Positions 1 through 13,800 of a stretch of 64,000 bases of DNA are shown here, piece after piece. The notes below the pieces were generated by a model, which saw nothing but the letters and a program-made list of their open reading frames with translations, was not told the origin of the DNA and made no database searches. The translations under genes and the position numbers were made by a program. The stretch's first letter is position 1, and each line of letters begins with the position of its first letter. Source of the DNA: Cololabis saira (Eukaryota; Chordata; Actinopteri; Beloniformes; Belonidae); contig NC_084606.1 of assembly GCF_033807715.1 (NCBI RefSeq), forward strand, positions 37,620,401-37,684,400, given 5' to 3'.

Positions 1-430
1 AAACAGATCCAGGGAGGAAACAGAGACGGATGAAATCGGTTTCATTTTTTCCCACATTCCGTTTTTATTTTTTCCATTTTCGGTCTATTTCGGTTTAAAA
101 TTTTTGGGAATTTGGTTTTTTAGCATTTTATGCAAATGTAACCCCAAGACAGTATATAAAGTAATGAAATATAGACAATTTATGCAATTATAACTGAAAA
201 CTTTAATGTTTTCATACCTTTAAAAATATTTAAAGGCAAAAACATGGCACCAGTTATTCTTGTGTCCAACAAAACACTCCTTTTTTGGGCATAAACAAAA
301 AAAAATACCAAAATTTGTAATGTAATGATGAAAAAAAAAAAAAAAAAAATCGATCTTTAGACATACGAATCGATTTTTTGGAATTAATATGAGAATCGAT
401 TTAGAATCAGAAAATCGATGTTTTTCCACA
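1..430 (-). mobile_element. Decayed DNA-transposon-like repeat, related to 59930-61205
   Basis: Read on the minus strand this matches the plus strand at about 59975-61205 (shared segments include GCCATGTTTTTGCCTTTAAA, GAAAACATTAAAGTTTTCAG and GATTTCATCCGTCTC). The part near 340-430 holds several ATCGATT motifs typical of a common fish hAT-like end. No coding sequence. Confidence 0.55.
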
Positions 431-772
431 CAGGCCTACTGTGCTTAGACACCAAGATACATTTGGGTGTTAATTCTTTAGCTCTGCATTATAGATAAAA
501 TCAAGAGACTGAGAATAAATGCTGACTTTGCTTTAACTGCAGGAGACTTATATTCTTTTTAAAGTGAATGTTGTAGGAGCTTCCACATCATTTAGAAAAA
601 GAACCTTGATCCTGAGTATCAGAGCTGTGATTTTAATGACAGAATCTGACTGTTCTTAATTGGACTATTGAACTTGTTGAGACAACTTCTCTTGTGAATT
701 GGTGCTACACAAATAAACAGATTGATACTGAGTTTATTTGCATGAATTGATGCTTTGAAATGATATATCTTT
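431..772. other. Intron of EML3, nothing recognised
   Basis: AT-rich sequence with no exon, tandem repeat or transposon end that I recognise. It was checked for the next EML3 exon, which is not here. Confidence 0.5.
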
Positions 773-1378
773 TTAACCCTTGTGCTGTCTTTGGGTCAAG
801 GGAAGGTGAAGGGAGAAAAGAAGGAATGAAGGAAAGAAGGAAGTAAGGAAGGGAGTAAGGAAGGGAGAAAAGATGGAAGGGAGGAAAGAAGGGCGTAAGG
901 AAGAAAGGAGAAAAGAAGGAAGGAAGTAGGAAAGGGAGTAAGGAAGGGAGAAAAGATGGAAGGAAGTAGGAAAGGGAGTAAGGAAGGGAGAAAAGAAGGA
1001 AGGAAGTAGGAAAGGGAGTAAGGAAGGGAGAAAAGATGGAAGGAAGGACAGAAGGACGTAAGGAAGAAAGGAGAAAAGAAGGAAGGAAGTAGGAAAGGGA
1101 GTAAGGAAGGGAGAAAAGATGGAAGGAAGGGAGAAAGAAAGGAAAGAAAGGAGAAAAGGAAAGAAGGGAAGAAGGAAGGAATGGATAAAATAAGGGAAGA
1201 AGGAAGGAAAAGCAAAGAAAGTAATAAAGGAACGAATGACGGAAGGGAGGTAGGAAGAAAACGGAGTAAAGGAGGGTAAAAAAGGAGGAAAAGAGGAGGG
1301 GAGAAGGAAGGAGAGAGCAGGAGGAAAGAAGGACAGGAGAATTGGGTCACTTTGACCCAAAGACAGTACCAGGGTTAG
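773..1378 (+). mobile_element. TTAA-flanked element filled with (GGAA)-type purine satellite, copy 1
   Basis: Left end TTAA-CCCTTGTGCTGTCTTTG, right end TGACCCAAAGACAGTACC-AGGG-TTAG, an inverted repeat of about 30 bp. The interior is AAGGAAGG-type purine sequence. TTAA target sites and CCCTT ends suggest a piggyBac-like non-autonomous element. The right target site has decayed to TTAG. Confidence 0.72.
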
Positions 1379-1463
1379 CCGTGACCTCCTGAAACACATG
1401 AGCTAGCTAGACTGGTAAGTGTAGTTCCTGATTTGAATGATCCAGTGATTCTGCTCCACTGAC

Positions 1464-1613
1464 CAGCGAACACAGTCCGTGTGTTTGTGATAGTGACGTT
1501 GTGTGCGGTTCTTGATGTGATAGAGCACGATGACACAAGCGATGAAATACACAGCCTCGCCAGTGGGAAGGAAGTACAGGTTGGCCCGGCAGTCCCGTCC
1601 CCGGTAACCATAG
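1464..1613 (-). CDS. eml3: EML3 exon: HELP motif core
   Basis: A 150-bp exon, acceptor GTGACTGTAG and donor GTCAGT. It encodes YGYRGRDCRANLYFLPTGE, AVYFIACVIVLYHI and RTQRHYHKHTDCVR, with a split cysteine. YGYRGRDCR..L is nearly invariant in EMLs. The next exon, starting the first WD40 repeats (LAVHPD in the family), must lie left of the window. Confidence 0.95.
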
Positions 1614-4600
1614 CTACAGTCACAGTTAAGGTTAAGAGACAAGTCACACGGAGAACAAGTGGGAAACTCTCCATCCTATTTGTACAGTCAGTTCAATTTA
1701 ACATATTTCAAACATGTTGTATTTAGACGTGTACGAGGAAGTTTGAGACTAGATTTACCTGGTCACACTTTAACCTGGTACTGTCTTTGGGTCAAAATGA
1801 CCTCATTCTCCTGTTCTTTTTCCTCCTGCTCTCTCCTTCCTTCTCCCTTCCTCTTTTCTCCCTCCCTTCCTTCTTTCCTCCCTTCTTTTCTCCCTTCCTT
1901 CCTTTCTTTCTCCCCTCGTACATTCTTTCCTTGTTTTCTCCTTTCCTTTCTTCCTTCTTTTCTCCCTTCCTTATTTTCTCCCTTCCTTCCTTCTTTTTCC
2001 CTTCCTTCCTTCCTTCCTTCCTTCTTTCCTTCCTTCTTTTCTCCCTTCCTTCCTTCTTTCCTTCTTTTCTCCCTTCCTTCCTTCCTTCCTTCTTTTCTCC
2101 TTTTCTCCCTTCCTTCCTTCCTTCCTTCTTTCCTTCCTTCCTTCCTTCCTTATTTTCTTCTTTTCTCCCCTCCTTCCTTATTTTCTCCTTATTTCTTCCT
2201 TTCCTCTTTTCCTCCTTTTTTACCCTCCTTTACTCCTTTTTCTTCCTACCTCCCTTTCGTCATTCGTTCCTTTATTACCTTCTTTGCTTTTCCTTCCTTC
2301 TTTCCTTATTTTATCCATTCCTTCCTTCTTCCCTCCCTTCCTTCTTTCCTTTTCTCCATTCCTTCCTCCCTCCCTTCTTTCCTTTTCTCCCTTCCTTCCT
2401 TCCTTCCTTCCTTCCTTCCTTCCTTCCTTCCTTCCTTCCTTCCTTCCTTCCTTCCTTCCTTCCTTCCTTCCTTCCTTCCTTCCTTCCTTCCTTCCTTCCT
2501 TCCTTCCTCCCTCCTTCCTTGGCCTGAAGACAGTCCAAGGGTTAACAAACTGAATCAAACACTATAATAACTATGAGCATGTGTGTGTGTGCTAACGTGT
2601 GCTAACATGTGCTAACGTGTGCTAACGTAGTTTAAGGATACACCCAGTCCAGGTCCAGCCTCTCAGACGGGGGCTCCATCTTCAGGTCCTCGTAGTTCTG
2701 GATGTTAGACGGGATGTACATGGTGATGGGTCGACCACGGATGAACATTTTGATTGAGTGTCCTGAAAAACAAACACAGCACAATATGTATCAGAAGACA
2801 AAAGAGTACGGAAAAAGATTTGTTGGGGTATTGCGCCATAAAAAAAAATCTGTTAAGCTTTCTGCACTTCAAACTGTTTTTGTTTCTCTGTTGTTTACAG
2901 TTTTTCACAATTGTTTAAACACATTTCCTGATAGACTACCTCACTTTCTCAAAACTCTAAACAAAAATTACAAAACTCACACACAAAATGTAAAATCCTA
3001 CACTTCTCTTGCAAAAGCACACTCTGCCCTCAAAACAGTGTTAACTCTTCACTAAATGGTATTTCCTTCTCAAATGCCAAACACATACATCATTTGAGTA
3101 GACATTTCTAAGCACCCACTGAACACTGATGTGCAGAATGGAAGACACTATAGTTTGAATGGAAAACACTAGATGAATGAATAAATGAATGAATGAATGA
3201 ATGAATGAATGAATGAATGAATGAATGAATGCCTCAGTAGAATCCTGCATGTGTATGTTCAGTGTTACACCTTCAGCTGCTGGATGTAATACAGTTTTTC
3301 ACAATTGTTTAAACACATTTATTGGAACATCAGACACAATGTGCACAACCTGAAACTCATGTTTCAGGTGGCTGAACCAATCCTGCTGAACTCCAAGCAC
3401 ATTTACTGCTCTAGACTCAAATTCCCATTCCATACCACACCATTTCTCACAACACTACACACAATTCCCAATATCCTGCACACTCTTCCTGAATTCCCTC
3501 TCTTGCTGTTCACACAGAACACACAGTCAATCACATTTCTAAACTCCAAAGGCTGTTGTGCAATATGCAATCAGCAATTTGCCATTGAATTCATATTCAT
3601 TGATGAAGCGGGGTTCAACCTTGTAAAAAGAAGGCACCGAGGGAGGAATATCATCGGCCAGCGTGCCATCACAGAGGTCCCTGGCCAACGTGGAGGGAAC
3701 ATAACAATGTGTGCTGCCATCAATCACCACGGCGTCCTCCATCACCAGGCCACCCTTGGCCCCTGCAACACTGCACTTCTTCTAGCATTCCTGGACCAGC
3801 TCTACATTGTCCAGCCAGACCAGATGGAGGACACAGAGGGGGTCAGGTTCGTTATCTGGGACAATGTCAGTTTCCACCGGGCTGCTCTGGTCCGTGAGTG
3901 GTTCAGGGTCCATCCAGCAGGGACAACGACGCCTTGCAGATTGCTCCAGCCTCATACCCCGCTCAAGACATTGTCATGCAAGTTCCAGCTCCTGAGGACC
4001 CCTGCCGGGACGAGGACTTGCAGGCAGCGCCAGTCTCATTCAATGCTCAAGACATTGTCACGCAAGTTCCGGCGTCTTGCATCCCTGCCGAGACAGGCAC
4101 CGGGGGAGTGGATTTGACTTCCAGCCCCTGCAGAGACGAAGACCATATATGGACTTCCTGACTACTCAGGGGTAGTCCCAAAACTGAAAGATCACACCTC
4201 TGACTGTCTCTCACTGGGCTGGTTTATTCCTGTCTTTGTTGATTGAACTTTTGTATAAAAACCCTGTGGCCAAATCAATCTGGGTCGGCATATCAACCAG
4301 ACTCTGGTCTGTGTAGATTCGCTCACCGCCGGCTGAATAAAACTCATAATACCACAAAGCGTTCTTCTGAAATGGTTTGGTAAATTCCTCAACAATGTCC
4401 TATATCTCCCTCCATACTCTCCCTTCCTCAACCCACTTGAGGAGTTTTTCTCTGCCTGGTGATGGAAGGTATATGAGAGAAATCCTCAGACACGGATCCC
4501 ACTGCTGCAGGCCATGGAGGACGCATGTGGCCATGTCACTGCTGAGGCCTGTCAAGGCTTCATGCAGCATTGTAGGAGATTGTTCCCCCGCTGCTTGGCC

Positions 4601-5339
4601 AGGGAGAACATCGCCTGCGACGTGGATGAGGTCCTGTGGCCAGCCAGGGATGAAAGGCAGGATGCAGCCTAATACTTTTGTTCTGTTTCTATTTTCTGTC
4701 AAGTTTTCATCCACAGCTTGCTGTGATGTCCAGACGACTGCACATTTTGAGTCCAAATACTGTAAAATATTATTTGTTGTTACAGTAAAGAATTGTGTTG
4801 TTTTCTATTTGAGTAGCCTATACATAAGAATACGATATGGTGATATATTACATCCAACAGCTGAAGGTGTACACTGAGACATTCATATAGTGTTTTCTAT
4901 TCATACTATAGAGTCTTCCATTCTGCACATCAGTGTTCAGTGGGTGCTTAGAAATGTCTACTCAAATGATGTATGTGTTTGGCATTTGAGAAGGAAATAC
5001 CATTTAGTGAAGAGTTAACACTGTTTTGAGGGTAGAGTGTGCTTTTGCAAGAGAAGTGTAGGATTTTGCATTTTGTGTGTGAGTTTTGTAATTTGTGTTT
5101 AGAGTTTTGAGAAAGTGAGGTAGTCTATCAGGAAATGTGTTTAAACAATTGTGAAAAACTGTAATTACTGTAAGTGGAGCTGTGCCGAAACGTTTGCAGA
5201 CCCAATGATCAAACATTCATAATACTGGGACAGTAAACAGTTTCAACATCTCCATCAGATCTTTTTTTCATACAATTTATAGTTTTTTTTATTCCCTCTA
5301 AAACAGCAATCCATGTTGCCCCATTATGATACAAGTAGC

Positions 5340-5394
<55 letters not shown>

Positions 5395-8300
5395 AATAAT
5401 AATAATAATCATCTTTATTTGTCTGTATATATCTCATGTTATGGTAGTTCGTGGTATTAGTAGAAGTTGAAATCATGGATCAAAATGGTGGAGCTGCTGT
5501 ACAAGGCCATCCCAAAACCATGGTTAAAGATAAATATAATGAAAAATATAAATATAATCAAAAACATTTTATCAACTCAACTGCCTTATAAAATTATTTC
5601 GTCAAAGTTCTGGCAGACAATGTGCAATATCTTTCAGACAGAGAAACCTTATCATCATCCATATCTCTAAGTCAACTAATGTCACTCCTTAAAGTGATAC
5701 TGGTCAGCTTTAGAGTCACGATAGCCCAAGACTGAATGAAAAGTACTAACTCTATTCTATCATGTAGGGACATAAAGGAGTTTAATCAGAGCTCTACCTT
5801 GGCTGTAAGTTCCTCTTCTTGAGCCAGGAGATGCTGCGTGTGGAGAAAAGCACAATGTTAGCCAGACAACATGCTTTAAATAAAAGCTTATTCCACTCAT
5901 AGTTGGCCTCACTTTAACTTTAGGAAACCCCAAGAATTTTGTTTAGGTTGGACTAGACCAGGGGTCGGCAACCCACGGCTCTAGAGCCGCATGCGGCTCT
6001 TTAGCGCCGCCCTAGTGGCTCCTGGAGCTTTTTCAAAAATGTTTGACCTTTTTTTTCCTTCTTTTTCCTCTTTTTTTTCTTTTTTTCTTTTTTCTTCTTT
6101 TTTTCTTTTCCTTCTTTTTTTCCTCTTTTTTCTTCCTTTTTAATCTCAACATTTCGACTTTTTTCTCGACATTTTGACTTTTTTCCTCAAAATTTGGATT
6201 TTTTTCTCAACATTTCGACATTTTTCTCGAGATTGTACTTCAACATTAATCTTGACATTTTGACTTTTTGCTCGACATTTTGACTTTTTTCTCTAAATTT
6301 TGACTTTTTTCTCTAAATTTTGACTTTTTTCTCTAAATTTTGACTGTTTTCTCGACATTTTGACTGTTTTCTCGACATTTCACCTTTCGCCATTTGCCTT
6401 CATTCTAAGGCTTATACAAGACTTTTCATTTTTTGCGGCTCCAGACATATTTGTTTTTTGTGTTTTTGGTTCAACATTTTGGGTTGCAGACCACTGGACT
6501 AGACGATGGTTTTATCTTATTTAATAAAATCTTGATGAAGGAGTGAAGGAGTGAAGATTAAGATTCCCAGAATATTCTAATTTTTTGAGATAGGATATTT
6601 GAGTTTTCTTAAACTGTAAACCATAATCAGCAATATTAAAATAATAAAAGACTTGTAATATTTCAGTTGATTTGTAATGAATCCAGAATGTATGACATTT
6701 TTGTTTTTGTAATTGCATTACAGAAAATTACAATATTCTAATTTTCTGAGACAGTCCTGTATATTCTCTTGATACTAAAAAAAGGGTTAACTTAAAAGAT
6801 ATGTTTAAATGGAGTTTCAGCGATAAATTTAAACAAGAAAAACAAACGCCAAAACATCAAATTGCAGAAGTTCTGATTTTATTTCAAGAGGTTTGGCATC
6901 TGCAATAAATATATAATTATAAGGGCTGACAATTATATGAACAATTCTTGCTGTTTCTGATTGAGACATATGACATGACCACACACAGAATAACCAGACC
7001 AAAAGTGAGTTTAGTGAACTTACCTGCAGTGGGAACCAGCTCTTTAGCACGGCTGTGGGGACACAGTACACCATGTGAGACAGACAGGACACTTCATGCA
7101 TACATATCATTAGAACTGGAGTTGAGGGGGGATGAGGGGGAACGGCATCCCCCCCTGAAATAAAAACGGTCCAAATCATCTCCCCTGAAATAAAAACGGT
7201 CCAAATCATCCCCCCCTGAAATAAAAACGGTCCAAATCATCTCCCCTGAAATAAAAACGGTCCAAATCATCCCCCCCTGAAATAAAAACGGTCCAAATCA
7301 TCCCCCCCTGAAATAAAAACGGTCCAAATCATCCCCCCTGAAATAAAAACGGTCCAAATCATCCCCCCCTGAAATAAAAACGGTCCAAATCATCCCCCCT
7401 GAAATAAAAACGGTCCAAATCATCCCCCCTGAAATAAAAACGGTCCAAATCATCCCCCCCTGAAATAAAAACGGTCCAAATCATCTCCCCTGAAATAAAA
7501 ACGGTCCAAATCATCCCCCCCTGAAATAAAAACGGTCCAAATCATCCCCCCCTGAAATAAAAACGGTCCAAATCACCCCCCCTGAAATAAAAACGGTCCA
7601 AATCATCCCCCCCTGAAATAAAAACGGTCCAAATCATCCCCCCCTGAAATAAAAACGGTCCAAATCATCCCCCCTGTAAAACTACCATCCCCCCTTTCCA
7701 TCCCTTATGTTATTTCATCAATGAATGTGGTTTTACTGCTATTTCAACATTTAGAGTCATAACCAGAAAAATATGACAATTTTCACCTGTTTCAAGTACA
7801 TTTTCACTTGAAATAAGTAGAAAAATCTGTCAGTGGGACAAGATTTATCTTCTTATTACAAGCAAAAAAAATCTTGTTCCACTGGCAGATTTTTCTACTT
7901 ATTTCAAGTGAAAATCTACTTGAAACAGGTGAAAATTGTTGTTTTTTCCAGTGATGAGTCTTGTTTTAAGTGTAATGAGATTTTTTTTACTAAAATGAGA
8001 CATTTTAACTAGAAATAAGACAAATATTCTTGTTAAGATTTTGAGTTTTTGCAGTGATCCATGTTACTTATCCTGTGAAGGACAGAGTCATATTGATAAG
8101 TTCAGAAAAGTGTTTTTTATTGTTGTGTTTTGATGTATTTGATGTAAGCCCAGTGGATATTTAAAGCTTACAGAAGGCTGCATTTAACTGCTGCTATGTC
8201 ATTCCTGCAGTATTTCTGCAGGTGTTTTGGTCACTGCTATTATTTGTAATATAGTATATTATTTGTAATCAGCACAAATTATCTGTCCCCATATGATCAA

Positions 8301-10842
8301 ATCCACCATCCCCCCTGATGTTTTTTTACAACTCGAGTACTGGTTATCACTATCAATTATCCATCACTGCAGTATCATATGACATGCAGATGTGAGGATT
8401 TTCACTGGATTAGAATTTTGTAGTAATTTATATGGGTAAACTATTATGAGTGAGGCTGCAGCAGTCAGAGGGAAAAGTAAGCTGTGAAGAGACAGGACTG
8501 GATACAAGACTTAAATGAGGAAATCTCAATAGATGAATGGGGCATTATATGCTTGAAGGCGCAATCTCAAACCGTTAACACTCGACTGCGCTTAATACAG
8601 TACAACTGGATAATGAGATTATACATCACTCCTGTAAAATTAAATAGATTTGATCCTCATATCCCTGACCTCTGCTATAAATGCAATGATTATCAGGGTA
8701 CTTTATATCACTGTCTATGGGAATGTAAAGAAATCCAAACGTTTTGGAGGATGGTGACGCAGTATATCTCACTAATTATTTCCGCCCCGCTTCCTCTAAA
8801 CCAGGGGTGTCAAACTCATTTTGTTTGACGGGCCGGATTTGACAAATTTTTTTCTTGCGGGCTCAAAATAACAAAAATGGTGCGAAAATCTTTTTTTCTA
8901 ATTCTTTTTTTTACTATTGTTATCTAATCCAATATCAGTTTAGTTAATTTTAAAAGGAAATATGCACTCTGTTTACACTTTAATTATGTAAAATATATTT
9001 CTTCAGGATCTTTTCTTGAAATTTCTCATTTTTTTTCAAATTATGTAAAATACTTTTAATATCATTTTACAAAGATAAACAGAAACAAGTATGTTTTTTT
9101 TATATTTCACTTTTTTATAGGAAATTTAATTAAAAGCAAAATCTTTCTTATTACATCCGAGAGTGTTTCTTTGTGATTTAGAGATTTTTCCAGTACAATT
9201 AAGTGTATTTATTTTTAAAAATTGGCGCGGATATTTACGCCAGTGTGCCGAAAAAGTCAGCACTTCTTTTAACTGTTTTACTTTGTCACTATCCTCGTAT
9301 TCATAACTGAAATTCTCCGAATAAATATCTTCTATCATCTTTTTTAGCAGTGATATTTTTCCTGCGAAAATATATAATAGTAGTCAGTTAATAAAAATAA
9401 ACGAACGTCTACAAAGAAATAAAATCGGCAAATGAATTCTAGAAAACCAAAAAAATTTCGAAAACTGCTCTATTTGTGGAATAATGATGGATTTGTAGAA
9501 GAAATATATTATCGGATGAGGCATCGTGGAGATAATTTATACTTACAGGCCATAAATACTTACATTTTAATTATGCCGAATACGAAAATATTTTATTTAT
9601 TTATTTTTTCTATTTAGTTTGTTATTGTTATTATGATTTCTGTTACGAGCTTGTTTTCATTTTGTTAATGTGTTTCCTTTCTTTTTAATGTCCTTGCCCT
9701 TGTCTTGTTTTTGGTTGTGTTTTTGCGTTGTACTGCCAAATGGGGTTTCTGTATTGTTGTGTATTCTACGGTGGCCGAGACCCGCCATTGCTGAAAATAA
9801 AAGTAACGCTGCAAACAGAAACAAATGCCGCTGCAAATAAAAGAAATGCTGCTGCAAATAAAATAAATGCTGCAAATAAAAATAAACGCTGCTGTAAATA
9901 AAATAAACGCTTTACAAATAAAATAAACGCTGCAAATATAAAGAAACCCCACTGCAAATAAAATAAACGCGGCTGCAAATATAAAAAAAAACGACGCAAA
10001 TAAAAAAGCCACAACGGAAGTGAATTACCGGGGACTATTTTTGCTGATGCACCGGTGTTTTTTACGTGAGAGGAGAAGAAGAAGACGAAGAGGACGTAAG
10101 TGAAAAGGAATAAATAAGAAGAGCGAGGAATAAGAAGAACAACGAACGAGAAAATAAGTGAAAAGGTTAGTGTTCAACGTCGCTACGTGTAATTTTTAAT
10201 GTGCAACACCGGTGCATCAGCAAAAATAGTCCCCAGTAATTCACTTCCGTTGTGGCTTTTTTATTTGCGTTTTTTTATTTTATTTGCAGCGGGGTTTCTT
10301 TGTATTTGCAGCGTTTCTTTTATTTGCAGCAGCGTTTGTTTTTATTTGCAGCGTTTATTTTATTTGCAAAGCGTTTATTTTTATTTGCAAATCTAATAAA
10401 GACATGTTTAAAAAAAAACAAAAAACTAAGTAATCTGTGTGAGAAGTGTAAATGAGGCAGCGTAGCTCACTTCTCCAGGCTGGGGGAGCGGGCCAGCAGG
10501 TTGGCCGAAGACGCTGCCTTCTTGTCCAGAAGTTTTCTCTGCCTCTCTGGGTTACTCAGTTTCTCACTGTTCCTGCGAACCCTAGAGCCCCACGAGATAC
10601 AACACTTAGTCCTCACACATGTGAAACTCACACAGACAGACAGAATCATGCCACATACATGGAACAGATCAAAATCAGTAATCAGGACATGCACGTAGGA
10701 CAGAGAAGCAAGAGCGTGCATGCATCTGTGTGGCTTTAAATTAAGCTGAATTATAGATGCTTACAGATGCTGATGTTGGGTTATTTGGACGAGCAGCAAA
10801 AATGTTGTGTATTTTAACTGTTACTATTATTGCTGTTATCAA

Positions 10843-10893
<51 letters not shown>

Positions 10894-13800
10894 TGATGTA
10901 TAGTATATTATAGTATTGTCTATAGGCTGCTAATGATACATGGGACTGTAGTATGCAGGATCACTTTTATAATGATAATATGTATGTCAATAATTAAATT
11001 ATATATTTCAACATTTAGAGTCATCACCAGAAAAATAACTTATTTGACAATTTTCACCTGTTTCAAGTACATTTTCACTTGAAATAAGTAGAAAAATCTG
11101 CCAGTGGGACAAGATTTATCTTCTCATTACAAGCAAAAAAATCTTGTTCCACTGGCAGATTTTTCTACTTATTTCAAGTGAAAATCTACTTGAAACAGGT
11201 GAAAATTGTTGTTTTTTCCAGTGATGAGTCTTGTTTTAAGGGTAATGAGATTTTTTTTTACTAAAATGAGACATTTTAACTAGAAATAAGACAAATATTC
11301 TTGTTAAGATTGTGAGTTTTTGCAGTGATCCATGTTACTTATCCTGTGAAGGACAGAGTCATATTGATAAGTTCAGAAAAGTGTTTTTTATTGTTGTGTT
11401 TTGATGTATTTGATGTAAGTCCAGTGGATATTTAAAGCTTACAGAAGGCTGCATTTAACTGCTGCTATGTCATTCCTGCAGTATTTCTGCAGCTGTTTTG
11501 GTCACTGCTATTATTTGTAATATATTATATTATTTGTAATCAGCACAAATTATCTGTACCCATATGATAAAATCCACCACCCCCCCTGATTTTTTTTTTT
11601 TTTTACAACTCGAGTACTGACAACGGTATGCTTGCAAGACTTTACATTAAGCACAAATGTGGTTCTGCTAGAACAGGGATGTGAGGTCTCACAATTGGTT
11701 TTTAACATTTCATTTCCCCATACATTTGCTGACACGGTCATGACCGGCCTTGGTCCTCTAGGTTAAACCACTCTTAGACACTGCTTTTTTACCTGACCAT
11801 TATTACAATTACCCATCGACATCAGTTGTTTAAAATAAAACCTACACATTTTCTTTTTTCATCTCTAAATCTCTAAATAAACTACGAGTAAACCTGCACT
11901 CTGAGAACAGAGAGCTCTGTCAGGAACATAAGGTACTATCAGGTCTTGCAAGTATTGCGGAGCCAACGAACAATTCCAACAGGACATGTTTTCTTATGAA
12001 AGGACAAGCATTACTTCCTCCAGACACTCAGTAGCAAGATTTTGGTCAAATATTTTGCTGAAGATAAGCCTTTTTGCTGTGCAGCAAAACATAGAAACAG
12101 TTTCAGACTACTCAGTGGCAGGCGAGCTATGTAGCTACAGTACCTTCCACCTTCTCTTCTTAGTGTATTCAATTGATTAGTGATCCACTGCAATTTTGTA
12201 ATGTCCTAGAATTCTAATTCTTTATTTGGGGACCTTTAGCAGATATCAGATTAATCCTTGTGCTGTCTTCAGGTCAAGGAAGGAGGAAGAGAAGAAGGGA
12301 TGAAAGAAGGAAGGAAGAATGAAAAGAAGGAAAGAAAGAAGGAAGGGAGAAAAAGAAGGATGGAAGGAAGGGAGAAAATAAGGAAGGGAGGAACGAAGGA
12401 AGGAAGGAAGGAAGGAAGGAAGGAAGGAAGGAAGGAAGGAAGGAAGGAAGGAAGGAAGAAAACAAGGAAGGAAGGAAGGAAGGAAGGAAGGGAGAAAAGA
12501 TGAAGGTAAGAAGGAAGGAGAGAGCAGGAGGAAAGAAGGAAGCAGGGGAAAAAAGAAGGAAGGAAGGAAAAAAAGGAAGGAAGGAAGGAAGGAAGGAAGG
12601 AAGGAAGGAAGGAAAGAGGAAGGGAAGAAGGAAGGAGAGAGCAGGAGGAAAGAAGGAAGGAAGGGAAAAAAGAAGGAAGGAAGGAAGGAAGGAAGGAAGG
12701 AAGGAAGGAAGGAAGGAAGGAAGGAAGGAAGGAAGGAAGGAAGGAAGGAAGGAAGGAAGGAAGGAAGGAAGGAAGGAAGGAAAGAGCAGGAGGAAACAAG
12801 GACAGGAGAATTAGGTCATTTTGACCCAAAGACAGTACAAGGGTTAAAATGCGATTAATCTGATTAATTAATTATAAATCCTCTAATTAATTAGATTATT
12901 TTTTTAATCGCCTGACAGCACTAATAATAATAATAATAATAATAAATTTTATTTGTGGGCGCCTTCCAAGGAACCCGAGGTCACCACACAAGAGATCGTA
13001 CAGCAGCACTCACATGAGGCAATGCAATGTTTCAGTTGGAAGGCCTTTTTACAACTCGTAAATTCAATTAATCTACAATAAGAGCCCCCTTTCTTCTCCA
13101 TTTATTCGTTTTATTTTGATTTATATGCTTACTTACCCATTTACTTCCTGTTAATTTGATTTTTAAATGTAGTCTGTGTGTTTGAGTGTACAGTGTATGT
13201 AAAACTGGACACACACATTGTTGCTGCAGATACAGATGTACAGTGGGGACATTGCCAAATATGTCCCGTGTGTTTGAGGTTTTAATTGTTTCAACAAAAA
13301 GGAAGTGAGGGAAACAAATCAGGGGAACTAAACCTGACATCCAGAGATTAGTAATTGTATATGACAGTTTGAAAGTCAACTGATTGTGAACTTGCAACTT
13401 CTCTCAAACAAAATACTAAGTGAAATGTCAAGTGTTAAGCAGTGTGCACATACAGAATATAGAATAAATTTAAAAGAATCATGCATGTCAAGCAGACATC
13501 TGAAAAGCAGTTTTGGAAAGATTCTTCCAAAACTACTACTAAAACACATTTGAAGTGATTAGAAGATTAGCATAAACCCACACCAAATAAATAAATACAT
13601 AAAAATCTTAGCTGAATGGAAGATGCTGTTTGGCACTGTGTAAATTCTGTATATCTTCATCATCTCATTTTTGAAGAAAGAGTGAATCTATAACTGAAAG
13701 CACTATGCTTTATGGTTGGCTTTTTTGCATGGCATGCTGTACTTAATTGCTCTGACATCAACATTTTCCACTCACCTCAAATCTCTGTGTAAAGTCAAAC

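Larger units (their letters stand above)
2898..5161 (+). mobile_element. Tc1/mariner-like transposon with long terminal inverted repeats, inactive
   Basis: Both ends read CAGTTTTTCACAATTG inward and are flanked by TA (2896-2897 and 5162-5163). The inverted repeats run about 310-390 bp (2898-3292 and 4850-5161). The left arm carries an (ATGA)n expansion at 3172-3230. A transposase remnant lies inside and is split by another insertion. Confidence 0.85.

Noticed and set aside
1375..1674. A 99-codon minus frame overlapping the EML3 HELP exon
   Set aside because: It is a shadow of the true exon in another frame; the neighbouring frame gives the conserved EML sequence.
773..2567. Frames of repeated PSFLPSFL or GRKEGRKE at 0.8-2.6, 12.3-12.8 and 14.6-15.4 kb
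   Set aside because: They are translations of (GGAA)n/(TTCC)n satellite inside TTAA elements.
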